Shown here one piece after another: positions 1 through 8,327 of a stretch of DNA of 64,000 nt (within the stretch, counting starts at the first letter, position 1; each line of letters begins with the position of its first letter). The translations under genes and the position numbers were made by a program. Under the pieces are notes generated by a model. The model ran no database searches. It had not been told where the DNA came from and saw only the letters and a program-made list of their open reading frames with translations. The DNA lies in contig NZ_CP019332.1 in the NCBI RefSeq assembly GCF_002163855.1, positions 1,405,145 to 1,469,144 on the forward strand, in the 5' to 3' direction. The stretch is from Winogradskyella sp. PC-19. GTDB lineage: Bacteria > Bacteroidota > Bacteroidia > Flavobacteriales > Flavobacteriaceae.

Positions 1-480
1 TTCTTTACACACACGAATCATTGCTCTTGCATATGGTCCATAAGATGTATTACATAACGGTACTTGGTTAATAATTGCTGCGCCATCTACTAACCAACCA
101 ATTGCTCCCATGTCTGCCCAAGTGATAGTAGGATAATTAAATATTGAAGAATATTTTGCTTTACCTGTATGTAATTGCTCATACATTTCGTCCCTAGAAA
201 TTCCTAAAGTTTCTGTTGCAGAATACAAGTACAGTCCATGACCAGCTTCGTCTTGTACTTTTGCTAATAAAGCAACTTTACGTCTTAACGAAGGTGCTCT
301 CGTAATCCAATTACCTTCTGGTAACATGCCTACAATTTCAGAATGTGCGTGTTGTGACATTTGACGAATGTGTGTTTTGCGATACTTCTCTGGCATCCAA
401 TCTTTAGGTTCGATTTTTTCGTCTCGAGCGATACGCTCATCAAATTGTCTTTCTAAACTTCTAATTTGTTCTTCACTCAT
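1..480 (-). CDS. paaA: Phenylacetyl-CoA epoxidase catalytic subunit PaaA (3' part beyond window)
   Basis: The reading frame starts at the ATG at 478-480 and runs off the left edge, giving the first 160 residues ([20 protein letters not shown]...). They match the start of PaaA, the di-iron subunit that epoxidises the ring of phenylacetyl-CoA in the cytoplasm. The motif DEAGHG, which supplies Glu and His iron ligands in this family, is visible about 85 residues in. The gene lies 65 bp downstream of paaE on the same strand, so the two are probably co-transcribed. Other paa genes should lie beyond position 1. The identification is secure; completeness cannot be judged. Confidence 0.9.
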   Translation of the reverse strand, partial: MSEEQIRSLERQFDERIARDEKIEPKDWMPEKYRKTHIRQMSQHAHSEIVGMLPEGNWITRAPSLRRKVALLAKVQDEAGHGLYLYSATETLGISRDEMYEQLHTGKAKYSSIFNYPTITWADMGAIGWLVDGAAIINQVPLCNTSYGPYARAMIRVCKE

Positions 481-545
481 TGTTTTTAGCTTTTAGCTGT
501 TGGCTTTTGACCACAAGCGAGTTAATTTTTCTTTTTCAATATATT

Positions 546-1619
546 TTAAACATCAAAATCTACAACAACCTTATCAGTTGTTGGTACTGCCTGGCAACTT
601 AGTACCAGATTTTGACTTACTTCTTTTTCATCTAAAGCGTAGTTGATTTTCATTTCAACTTCACCTTGTTTTACTTCACATTTACATGTACTACATACGC
701 CTCCTTTACATGCAAATGGCAAATCTGCTCCTGCATCTAGTGCTGCATCAAGAATGTTGTCGAACTCTTTGGTCATGGTAAACAAAAATTCTTTACCACC
801 ATCTACAATGGTTACTTCCGTTCCTTCAACATTCTGCTGTGCTAAGCGCTCTGCGCGTTTCATATCTTCTTCAGATAATCCTTTGACGAATAATTCGAAA
901 TGGACTAAATCTGTTGATAATCCTGCATTAACCAAATAGTCACTTACAAAGTTTATCATCTTCTCTGGCCCACATAAAAACACCTCATTGGTATCCGGAA
1001 TATCAATAAAAGTTTTAGTTAAAACCTTCATTTTCTCTTCATCAAAACGACCATTAAATAATTCGATATCTCGTTTCTCTTTAGTTAAGAAATAATAGAT
1101 TTCGAATCTTCCAAAATATGTATTTCTGAGTTGTTCTAGCTCTTCCTTAAAGATAATAGATTTTGCTGTCTTATTAACATAGAAGAGTTTACAAGTAGAA
1201 TTTGGCTCGGCTTCTAAATGTGTTTTTACCATTGACAGTACTGGTGTAATACCACTACCAGCTGCAAAAAATAAATAATTTTTAGCTTTTTCAGGCTGAC
1301 ATTCTACCCCAAAAACACCACTTGGTGCCATGACTTCTAAAGTATCTCCTGTTTTTAGGTCTTCGTTTACAAAGGTTGAAAATTTACCTCCAGGGATTTG
1401 CTTTACGGCAACTTTCCATTGCTTATCGATTGGACTTGAGCATAACGAATATGAACGACGAACATCCTCATCATTAATATCTGCCTTTAATGTTAAATGC
1501 TGCCCTTGATGAAATGCAAATTCCTTTTGTAATTCCTCAGGAACATCAAAGGTAATTACAGAAGTATCTTCTGTTTCTTTGTAGATATCTGCTATTCTTA
1601 AGTTATGAAAATCAGCCAT
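546..1619 (-). CDS. paaE: Phenylacetyl-CoA epoxidase reductase subunit PaaE
   Basis: A 357-residue ferredoxin-reductase-type protein that passes electrons from NADPH through FAD and a 2Fe-2S centre to the PaaA oxygenase. Visible in order are the FAD-binding RSYSLCSS, the nucleotide-binding GSGITPV, and a C-terminal plant-type ferredoxin domain with CKGGVCSTC and a later single Cys. I chose the ATG at 1617-1619 (MADFHNL) because family members start there. An in-frame ATG at 1635-1637 would add six residues and would lie directly against the palindromic operator. It is probably the first gene of the paa operon, read towards paaA, and controlled by the TetR gene just upstream. Confidence 0.92.
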   Translation of the reverse strand: MADFHNLRIADIYKETEDTSVITFDVPEELQKEFAFHQGQHLTLKADINDEDVRRSYSLCSSPIDKQWKVAVKQIPGGKFSTFVNEDLKTGDTLEVMAPSGVFGVECQPEKAKNYLFFAAGSGITPVLSMVKTHLEAEPNSTCKLFYVNKTAKSIIFKEELEQLRNTYFGRFEIYYFLTKEKRDIELFNGRFDEEKMKVLTKTFIDIPDTNEVFLCGPEKMINFVSDYLVNAGLSTDLVHFELFVKGLSEEDMKRAERLAQQNVEGTEVTIVDGGKEFLFTMTKEFDNILDAALDAGADLPFACKGGVCSTCKCEVKQGEVEMKINYALDEKEVSQNLVLSCQAVPTTDKVVVDFDV

Positions 1620-1637
1620 AAATTTTACAATAATCAT

Positions 1638-1657
1638 AAACTAACACTTGTTAGTTT
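1638..1657. promoter_or_regulatory. Palindromic operator, probable TetR binding site
   Basis: A perfect inverted repeat with arms AAACTAACA and TGTTAGTTT around a 2-bp centre (CT). It lies 18 bp upstream of the chosen paaE start and 30 bp past the end of the tetR gene. Symmetry, length and position are typical of a TetR-family operator. Binding by the neighbouring TetR protein is inferred. Confidence 0.7.
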
Positions 1658-1687
1658 ATTGAGCAAAGTTATAAAATAAAATGCAAA

Positions 1688-2257
1688 CTATTTGTTAATT
1701 CCTTTAATGAGGATTTGAGATAAACTTTCTGTTAACTCTTGCTGATTTATAATTTCTTTTTTTGGCAACCACAAATAGAGCGAACGCAATGTAGAAAGCA
1801 TCGAAAACATAAGCACATCTGGCTTTACAGATTTTAGTTCGTTATTAGCAATGCCATCTTCAATAATTCTGAGATAGTTAGCTTCATAATCATTCCTCAG
1901 TTTTAGATAATACTCTAGTTTATTCTCTAAATGCATCCAATCAGAATTTAATGCTGCTAGTCCATCTGTATTCTCCGTTGCTATTTTTACGTGTAAACCA
2001 ATAATTTGTTCTAATCTACCAATAGAATTTGTATCGCTATCCATGATTTTTTGCATTCCAATTGTAAAATCTTCAGCAATTGCAATGACAATGTCTTGCA
2101 AAATGGCTTGTTTGGAACTGATATGATTATAAAGACTTGCAGCTTTTATATCCATAGCTTTTGCCAAATCTCTCATGGTCACAGCACTATAGCCTTTGCT
2201 TTTAAAAAGCTTGGCAGCAACTCTAATAATTTCTTGTTTTCTTGTTTCTTTTGGCAT
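1688..2257 (-). CDS. TetR/AcrR-family transcriptional regulator
   Basis: A 189-residue protein with an N-terminal helix-turn-helix of TetR type (residues about 8-52, including AAKLFKSKGYSAVTMRDLA and the recognition-helix end ASLYNHISSK) and a C-terminal helical ligand domain. It is read in the same direction as paaE and paaA, with paaE starting 68 bp downstream. By analogy with PaaR-type repressors the likely ligand is phenylacetyl-CoA or a related thioester, but that is inferred only from context. The start at 2257 is the obvious one. The divergent phhA gene begins 90 bp away. Confidence 0.85.
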   Translation of the reverse strand: MPKETRKQEIIRVAAKLFKSKGYSAVTMRDLAKAMDIKAASLYNHISSKQAILQDIVIAIAEDFTIGMQKIMDSDTNSIGRLEQIIGLHVKIATENTDGLAALNSDWMHLENKLEYYLKLRNDYEANYLRIIEDGIANNELKSVKPDVLMFSMLSTLRSLYLWLPKKEIINQQELTESLSQILIKGINK

Positions 2258-2346
2258 TAACAGTATGCTATAAAAGTGTTAATTGGTATGTTATTACTTT
2301 AAAACTAGCTTCTAAATCAATAATTTTACGTTTTACAAATATAAGG

Positions 2347-4104
2347 ATGACCAACGAGATAGTTTCTAACCCATTAATTGACAGATTACCTCTGCATTTA
2401 AAGCAGTTTATAAAACCTCAAGATTACAAGGATTATTCAGCCATAAATCAAGCTGTTTGGCGCTTTGTTATGCGAAAAAATGTCTCTTATTTAAGCAAAG
2501 TTGCACATAAATCATACACAAGAGGATTAGACATGACTGGTATTTCTATAGATGACATTCCGAGCATGTATGGTATGAATCGGATTCTTAAGGAAATTGG
2601 GTGGGCAGCAGTCGCTGTAGATGGATTTATTCCACCTAATGCGTTTATGGAGTTTCAGGCTTATAAAGTTTTAGTAATTGCAAGCGATATACGTCAATTA
2701 GAAAATATTGAATACACACCAGCTCCAGACATTATTCATGAAGCGGCTGGTCACGCGCCAATAATAGCTAATCCAGATTACGCTGAATATTTAAGACGTT
2801 TTGGTGAAGTTGGCGCGAAAGCCATTTTATCATCTCATGACAATGATATGTATGAAGCAGTAAGAAAGCTTTCTATATTAAAAGAGGCAAAAAACTCAAC
2901 GCAAGAAGAGATTGAGAACGCTGAAAATGAAGTTAACAGCCTTCAAAATAAAAAAGTGCCGCTATCTGAAATGGCGCAAATCCGAAATTTGCATTGGTGG
3001 ACTGTTGAATATGGATTAATAGGAACAGTAGACAATCCTAAACTATATGGCGCTGGATTATTGTCATCTATTGGAGAAAGCAAATGGTGCGTCTCTGATA
3101 AAGTCGAAAAAATAACATATTCTATAAAAGCAGCTGAAACAGAATTTGATATAACTAAACCACAACCTCAGTTATTTGTAACACCAGATTTCTCTTATCT
3201 CATGCAGGTTCTTGACGAGTTTGCAAGCACTATGGCATTAAGAAAAGGTGGCTGGCGAGGTTTAAATAAACTCATCGATTCCAAAAAAATTGGAACCATT
3301 GAATTGAATACAGGTTTGCAAATCTCTGGTGTTTTTACAAAGATGATTAGAGACGAAGACAACAATGTCGTTTTCTTTAAAACAGAAGGTCCAACAGCAT
3401 TAGCAAATCGTGAAAAGGAATTGATAGGCCATGGCACTGAAACACACAGTAACGGATTTAGCTCTCCAATCGGGAAGCTAAAAGGTATCAATCTTGCGAT
3501 TGAAAATATGGGGCCACGTGACTTAAAAGCTTATAACTTTTATGACAATAAACGTATTTCTTTTGAGTATGAAAGTGGAATAACCGTAGAAGGTCTAAAC
3601 ATCACAGGAATTAGAAATCTTCAGGGTAAGTTAATTTTAATTCAGTTTGAAGATTGCACAGTTAAGTATAAAGACGAAGTTTTGTTTTCTCCTGAGGATG
3701 GTACTTTTGATTTAGCGGTTGGCTCTTCAATTGTATCCGCATATGCCGGAAGTGCTGACTACCTGTCTTTTGAGAACCTATACCATATCTCGGAGAACAA
3801 AACAGTCCAACCTGAAACCGATGAAACTAAAATAAAGCTAGAAAAACTATACCAAAGCATCAGAGATTTACGAGTAAACGATTCAGCTTCAGAAAAAGAT
3901 TTAGAATCAATTTTTAAAGAACTAAAAACGAATCATAAAGGTGATTGGTTGTCCCCTCTGGAAATCTTAGAATTGAGTGAAAAATTAAGTTATTCAGAAT
4001 TAAGACTGAAAGTTTTAACATACTTAAACGAACAAAAATCTAAGCAACCTAAAATCGCTCACCTTATAGATGATGGCTTAGAAATTATAAACGACAACAA
4101 TTAG
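2347..4104 (+). CDS. phhA: Aromatic amino acid hydroxylase (phenylalanine 4-monooxygenase type) with long C-terminal extension
   Basis: A 585-residue cytoplasmic enzyme. The N-terminal half carries the pterin-dependent hydroxylase core: PDIIHEAAGHAP gives the two iron-binding His residues and WWTVEYG gives the Glu ligand. The usual reaction is phenylalanine to tyrosine with tetrahydropterin and oxygen. Single-domain bacterial PhhA proteins are about 260-300 residues, so some 250 C-terminal residues are extra and contain no motif I recognise. I chose the ATG at 2347 (MTNEIVS); the frame is open upstream but would overlap the divergent tetR gene. A rhodanese gene follows 3 bp downstream. Substrate (Phe rather than Trp) is likely, not proven. 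Confidence 0.85.
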   Translation: MTNEIVSNPLIDRLPLHLKQFIKPQDYKDYSAINQAVWRFVMRKNVSYLSKVAHKSYTRGLDMTGISIDDIPSMYGMNRILKEIGWAAVAVDGFIPPNAFMEFQAYKVLVIASDIRQLENIEYTPAPDIIHEAAGHAPIIANPDYAEYLRRFGEVGAKAILSSHDNDMYEAVRKLSILKEAKNSTQEEIENAENEVNSLQNKKVPLSEMAQIRNLHWWTVEYGLIGTVDNPKLYGAGLLSSIGESKWCVSDKVEKITYSIKAAETEFDITKPQPQLFVTPDFSYLMQVLDEFASTMALRKGGWRGLNKLIDSKKIGTIELNTGLQISGVFTKMIRDEDNNVVFFKTEGPTALANREKELIGHGTETHSNGFSSPIGKLKGINLAIENMGPRDLKAYNFYDNKRISFEYESGITVEGLNITGIRNLQGKLILIQFEDCTVKYKDEVLFSPEDGTFDLAVGSSIVSAYAGSADYLSFENLYHISENKTVQPETDETKIKLEKLYQSIRDLRVNDSASEKDLESIFKELKTNHKGDWLSPLEILELSEKLSYSELRLKVLTYLNEQKSKQPKIAHLIDDGLEIINDNN

Positions 4105-4107
4105 ATT

Positions 4108-4416
4108 ATGGGATTATTTGATTTTTTATTCGGAAAAAAAATAAACCAAACAAAAGCGTATTTAGACAAAGGCGCAGTTATATTAGATGTACGTACGCAA
4201 AAGGAATACGATGCCAATCATAAAGAAGGTGCAATTCTTATTCCTGTTTCAGAATTAAAAAATAGATTAAAAGAAGTCAAAGACTTAAACAAGCCTATTG
4301 TAGCTCATTGCAAAAGTGGAATACGCTCAGCACAAGCGACTCAATTATTAAAGGCAAATGGTATTGATGCCATAAATGGTGGCGGCATTACCACTTTAAA
4401 AAAAGCGCTACAGTAA
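4108..4416 (+). CDS. Small single-domain rhodanese-like protein
   Basis: A 102-residue protein formed by one rhodanese domain. The active-site loop HCKSGIRS has the catalytic Cys in the standard CxxGxRS pattern, so it should be a working sulfurtransferase or sulfane-sulfur carrier. The ILDVRTQKEYDANH segment is also typical. It begins 3 bp after the hydroxylase stop, so the two probably share a transcript, though no functional link is evident. Its last 9 bases overlap the end of the converging DUF4230 gene. There is no signal peptide, so it acts in the cytoplasm. Confidence 0.88.
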   Translation: MGLFDFLFGKKINQTKAYLDKGAVILDVRTQKEYDANHKEGAILIPVSELKNRLKEVKDLNKPIVAHCKSGIRSAQATQLLKANGIDAINGGGITTLKKALQ

Positions 4417-5016
4417 CAAGCGCTCAAAATCATCTTCAGTTTTCACTTTATTGCCTTTAAATACTAGCTTCCACCCAAGAGATTCTGTGAGTATATAAAA
4501 CTTTGCCAACTCACTTATTAATCTATTCTGAGCATTAGATACCAATGTAGATTTCTCGATTTTTGCTTTTAGTGATATATTAACCGTTTCTTTAATACTG
4601 TTATAATCCTCAGCTTCAAATTGATTTAAGAAATCATCTTGGATGTCATAATACTCTAAATCTGGGTTGATAGAAATTTCATGCTCAGGAATTGATAAAA
4701 TCTGTAATGTCTTTGTCTCTTCATCTAGTTTGTAGGTCAATTTTTCTAAGTCATAGGCAATAGACACTTTTGCGTTAACTACTACGATTGCTTTTTTTTC
4801 TGCGGTTAAATATTCTCCAAAAATTTCTTTAGAATTTTCATAATTAAAAACCTCAGAAAAGTGACCCTCAGAAACAACTAGCTTAGACACATTTTTTAAT
4901 TGTTCTTGTATTAAATCTGAAGAGTTATTAATAACCACTGTAGACTCATATGTACATTGTCTGTAAACCAACACTATTGTAATGGTTAGTAATACGCCGA
5001 ATAGAAATTTTTTCAT
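4408..5016 (-). CDS. DUF4230 family membrane-anchored protein
   Basis: A 202-residue protein with one N-terminal membrane segment (FLFGVLLTITIVLVYR) and a periplasmic domain resembling DUF4230, a family common in flavobacteria and without an assigned function. Two segments with alternating hydrophobic residues (KAIVVVNAKVSIAYDL and VNISLKAKIEKS) suggest a beta-rich fold. The gene converges on and overlaps the rhodanese gene by 9 bp. It appears to be a single transcription unit, with a 200-bp AT-rich gap upstream. Confidence 0.7.
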   Translation of the reverse strand: MKKFLFGVLLTITIVLVYRQCTYESTVVINNSSDLIQEQLKNVSKLVVSEGHFSEVFNYENSKEIFGEYLTAEKKAIVVVNAKVSIAYDLEKLTYKLDEETKTLQILSIPEHEISINPDLEYYDIQDDFLNQFEAEDYNSIKETVNISLKAKIEKSTLVSNAQNRLISELAKFYILTESLGWKLVFKGNKVKTEDDFERLLL

Positions 5017-5217
5017 ATTTGAAATTTACAATAATTTATAATTTTACTCAAAAACCCGTTGATTATAAGTAATTCAATCACTTCACCGACAAAAACCATC
5101 TGGTTAGCTAAAAGTGAAAATTAATAATTTTTCTGATGTAAGTAACACATATACCTTTGACCAATAACATTAAAAATCAATTATTTTGTTTTTCAAAAAT
5201 AAGGCTATAAAAATTTT

Positions 5218-5981
5218 ATGCCTGTCATTTTTTTTTATTCTATTCTCTGATTTCTAATTGTCAAAAATCTGAAATATTTAAAAATGTAAATGTACTTGCA
5301 AAAGAATTAGACCATAAGCTTAACGAAACGTCAGATAGCTTAGTTTTAAAAGGAGAAAGAACTATCTATAAAGTAGAGATTCTTAATTCTGAATTCAGTA
5401 GAGAATTTAAATACAATTCTAATTTTGTAAAAGTTCCTATTAGCGACTTACCAATCGGTCGATATACTGTTTCTGTAAGATTACAGAATAAGCTCATTTT
5501 AATTCACCTTTTTAGGAAAGAATCTTTTAAAGGTGTTAAGCTGTATGACCCAGAGTTAAATCTTACTGCAAAAGTTGATATTTCAAACAATTTTAAAAAC
5601 CAAAAAAATATATCTAAGCTTGACGATAACAATAAATTTATAGGTAAAAAAAGAGGTAATATTACTAAAAGTGGCACAAAAAGAATCGTTAAAGGATACT
5701 GGGTTTTAAAAACGTCTCAAGGACGTATTGGCAAGAAAATAGTTAGACATTTTGCTGCAAAAGAAGACTTGGATAAGTTAATATCAAGGATAAATCTCGA
5801 ACACCGAACACTGTCAGGAAAATACAATACTCTTAAAATATGGGAAGTATATAATTTAGATATGTTTAAAAAAGAGCACGCTAAAAACAGTGATTACTTA
5901 AAAGTTACTGATTCTCCTTATTTCAATTTTGACCCTTATTATTCGAGTGAAGTTAAGGTTGAAACAATACAGGTTAACTAA
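5218..5981 (+). pseudogene. Secreted protein paralogue with frameshifted start (T9 tract)
   Basis: From about 5226 to the stop at 5979-5981 one frame is open and encodes a protein clearly related to the next gene downstream: both contain QKS..(I)..NVN, then LxGERTIYKV, IGRY, YWV, LKIW and SPYFN. That frame has no ATG. An ATG at 5218 is in another frame and stops at 5248 (TGA). One extra T in the run of nine T at 5228-5236 would join them and restore a signal peptide ending in a lipobox-like LISNC. It is therefore a one-base frameshift, a phase-variable tract, a sequencing error, or a gene with a non-ATG start. No function is recognised. Confidence 0.65.
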
Positions 5982-6083
5982 AAATAAATTAATACAACAT
6001 AAAAATTTAGTATTTAAATTAAAAGAATTTACATTTAGCTCTCAGACCTGCAAACTAATAGAGTTTACATATTAATAAAACCT

Positions 6084-6944
6084 TTGTTTAATTTAAAAAC
6101 TATAATACCCTTACTATTGTTATCGACCATGGCTTATGGTCAAAAATCTACATTGATACAGAATGTTAATTTTAGAGCTAAAGAGCTCAAACATTACTTA
6201 AACAAAGCTGAAGACAGTCTTATTCTTGAAGGTGAAAGAACTATTTACAAGGTGAATCTTTTTAATAAAGACTATGACGAAACCATCCAAGTAAATAATA
6301 AAAAAATCAGCATTCCTTTATATGACTTAGATATTGGCAGATACGTAATTGAGACTATTCTTCTTAATAAGCGAATAATCATAGTTCTTTTTAGAAATGA
6401 ACCTTTTACTGACCTATCCGAAACTGAAATATCACCGAATATAGAAGATATTAGCGAGGTTATAGAAGAAGAAGAAGAAGAAGAAGTTGTTGTTACTATT
6501 ATAGAAGAGAATCCTGTAGAAGACATCGAAAAAGAGAACAAAAAGAATAAAAGACCTATCAACTCTAAAAGCATAAGTGACTTACTCAATTACAAACGAC
6601 CAATCGTAAAAAAAACATTTAAAAAGATAAAAGAAAAGGAACGTAAACATAATTACTGGGTATATTATGAAATTAATAGTGGTCACTACTCAAAAACAAT
6701 AAGAAAAATGGCTACTAAAGAGGAAATTGACCGCTTAATTGCTAGAAATCAATTAGATGTAAAAACCCCAAAGGGCCAATCAAATGTCTTGAAAATATGG
6801 CAGATATATAATGCCAGTATGTTTTTAAAGCACAAAGAGTTAGACAAAAACTTTATTAATAAAGAATCGCCTTACTTTAATGAAAAACCCTATTACACAA
6901 CAGAAAGCTATGGTTTTAGTTTTAAACTTCATCCAGCAGATTAG
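6084..6944 (+). CDS. Secreted protein of unknown function, TTG start, paralogue of upstream gene
   Basis: A 286-residue protein with an N-terminal signal peptide (FNLKTIIPLLLLSTMAYG). The only usable start in frame is the TTG at 6084; an in-frame TAG lies at 6036 and there is no ATG before the signal peptide. The N-terminal domain (about residues 20-105) and the C-terminal domain (about 195-280, YWVYYEINSGHYSKTIR to SPYFNEKPYYTT) are shared with the upstream paralogue. They are joined by an acidic linker with seven consecutive Glu. I do not recognise the family. The end overlaps the gldC stop codon by 4 bp, tail to tail. Confidence 0.7.
   Translation: MFNLKTIIPLLLLSTMAYGQKSTLIQNVNFRAKELKHYLNKAEDSLILEGERTIYKVNLFNKDYDETIQVNNKKISIPLYDLDIGRYVIETILLNKRIIIVLFRNEPFTDLSETEISPNIEDISEVIEEEEEEEVVVTIIEENPVEDIEKENKKNKRPINSKSISDLLNYKRPIVKKTFKKIKEKERKHNYWVYYEINSGHYSKTIRKMATKEEIDRLIARNQLDVKTPKGQSNVLKIWQIYNASMFLKHKELDKNFINKESPYFNEKPYYTTESYGFSFKLHPAD
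6465..6486 (+). repeat. GAA trinucleotide microsatellite inside coding sequence
   Basis: Seven perfect GAA units plus a G encode a run of Glu in the linker of the secreted protein above. Length changes here would add or remove Glu without changing frame. Confidence 0.85.
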
Positions 6945-7267
6945 TCTTTTTTTAATTCTAATTTTTCAGCAAAATAATCACAAAAATCTTTCATAGTAGC
7001 TGTCATTTTTTCATCTTGTGTGGCTCTCTGAAATGTATCACTCATTGTTACCAAAGTTTGATGAAAAAATTGTTTCATCTCATCAACAGGCATGTCTTTT
7101 GTCCATAAGTCGATGCGTAAGGTTTCTTGAGTACTACTATCCCAAACAGATAACATCATAGCTTTTGCTTCTTCATTTTCTATGCCTCCATCTTGTGCTG
7201 ACCATGTTAATTTTTCTGGCACACGGTTTTCGTCTAGCTCAACGTTTAACTCAATTTTAGACTTCAT
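6941..7267 (-). CDS. gldC: Gliding motility protein GldC
   Basis: A 108-residue soluble protein with no signal peptide that matches GldC in size and sequence (MKSKIELNVELDENRVPEKL, then WSAQDGG and WDSSTQETLRIDLW). In Flavobacterium johnsoniae GldC is needed for full gliding and the gene sits with gldB, as here, where gldB ends 9 bp upstream. Its molecular role is unknown; it is thought to stabilise or assist GldB and the gliding/type IX machinery. The 3' end overlaps the converging secreted-protein gene by 4 bp. Confidence 0.92.
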   Translation of the reverse strand: MKSKIELNVELDENRVPEKLTWSAQDGGIENEEAKAMMLSVWDSSTQETLRIDLWTKDMPVDEMKQFFHQTLVTMSDTFQRATQDEKMTATMKDFCDYFAEKLELKKD

Positions 7268-7276
7268 AATATTATA

Positions 7277-8245
7277 TTATCGTTTAGGTTTGTATTTTGA
7301 TTCTTTAAAGATTTGATCACTATCCGTTCTCATTAGTGTCATTATATCAACATCTGTTCTTTGGGTATAGGCTCTTACTATCTGCCAACCAATATATTGT
7401 CCTAATCGTCCAGGAGACTCATTATCGATATCTAAATAAAACTTCGAAAATGGCGCTGGCACTGTAAATCGTGTAAACAACTTTGTATCTGTACTAAATA
7501 ACATTTCATTTTCTACAAAGTGACTCCATATTTGTGATTCATTCTTTTCTGCCCACAAAACATCTTCTTTTGTGTAACCTATTTTATCAGCATCAGAAAA
7601 CTCAGGAATCATTATGTCTTTAAAATAAAGCAACTTTCCGTGATATATCATTTCATCTAAAAAAGTTTTTCTTTGAGATTGATATGCATATCTATTAGCA
7701 TATTTTTCCGTAATCTCGGGAACAATTTGAGAAGGCTTCATCCTTTCTGCAAAATATACTGGTGTATTTTGGTAGAACTCGTGATTTTCACCTAAATAGT
7801 TCATTAGATTTATAATAAGTAAATCAGCTTGTAGCACTAATTTATTTTTATAATCAACGCCATCGGCAACGGTAATAACCCTAGGGACTTCAAACATTTT
7901 ATCATAATACTTAAGACGTTTAAAAAGATTTTCGATGCTTTTCTTTTCAATCTTAAAATCTTTAAAAAGATTTTTCCCTTCAGCAAACATCTGTCTTTGC
8001 AAATCACTATTTATAGTATTAATCCATACCGAATCTGGTATTCTTTCAGGAAATAAAAACGGGAACACTTCTTTTACTTTTATTAAGTCTTGTTCATTAG
8101 TTTTAGATAACACCTCATCAAACCGCTCTACAGTAAAATTTACTTCTATTTTACTTATTTCTTTTTCAAGTGTGTTTTCATTTTCACAAGCTAAAAAAAC
8201 ACAAATTAACAGAAGACTTAAGATTTGAATAGGTTTGACTTTCAT
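7277..8245 (-). CDS. gldB: Gliding motility lipoprotein GldB
   Basis: A 322-residue lipoprotein: the signal peptide ends in ICVFLAC, so the mature protein should begin at a lipidated Cys and be attached to an envelope membrane. Length and sequence (FPERIPDSVWINTINSDLQ, then RLGQYIGWQIVRAY) match GldB, which is essential for gliding and type IX secretion in the family. It is the first gene of a gldB-gldC operon. Its start lies 82 bp from the divergent nadE start, so the two share a promoter region. Confidence 0.92.
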   Translation of the reverse strand: MKVKPIQILSLLLICVFLACENENTLEKEISKIEVNFTVERFDEVLSKTNEQDLIKVKEVFPFLFPERIPDSVWINTINSDLQRQMFAEGKNLFKDFKIEKKSIENLFKRLKYYDKMFEVPRVITVADGVDYKNKLVLQADLLIINLMNYLGENHEFYQNTPVYFAERMKPSQIVPEITEKYANRYAYQSQRKTFLDEMIYHGKLLYFKDIMIPEFSDADKIGYTKEDVLWAEKNESQIWSHFVENEMLFSTDTKLFTRFTVPAPFSKFYLDIDNESPGRLGQYIGWQIVRAYTQRTDVDIMTLMRTDSDQIFKESKYKPKR

Positions 8246-8327
8246 TTCAGAAATATTTTTAAAGCTTAATCCTTTACTTTATTTTTGTTTGCAAAGGTAC
8301 ACTTCTTACCCAAAAAACCCGAAGATT

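Noticed and set aside
482-515. Loose repeats of AGCTTTTAGCTGTTGGCTTTTG type between paaA and paaE
   Set aside because: Short and imperfect; may be a fragment of a dispersed repeat but nothing in the window supports it.
2257-2282. TTAACA...TGTTAA inverted repeat by the tetR start as a second operator
   Set aside because: Six-base arms with a 14-base gap occur easily by chance in such AT-rich DNA; kept only as a remark under the main operator.
2242-2346. Extended N-terminus of the aromatic hydroxylase
   Set aside because: It would overlap the divergent tetR coding region and reads like translated promoter DNA; the ATG at 2347 fits the family.
6465-6486. GAA repeat as a phase-variation switch
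   Set aside because: Units are triplets in frame, so slippage only changes the number of Glu residues. The T9 tract at 5228-5236 is the better candidate.
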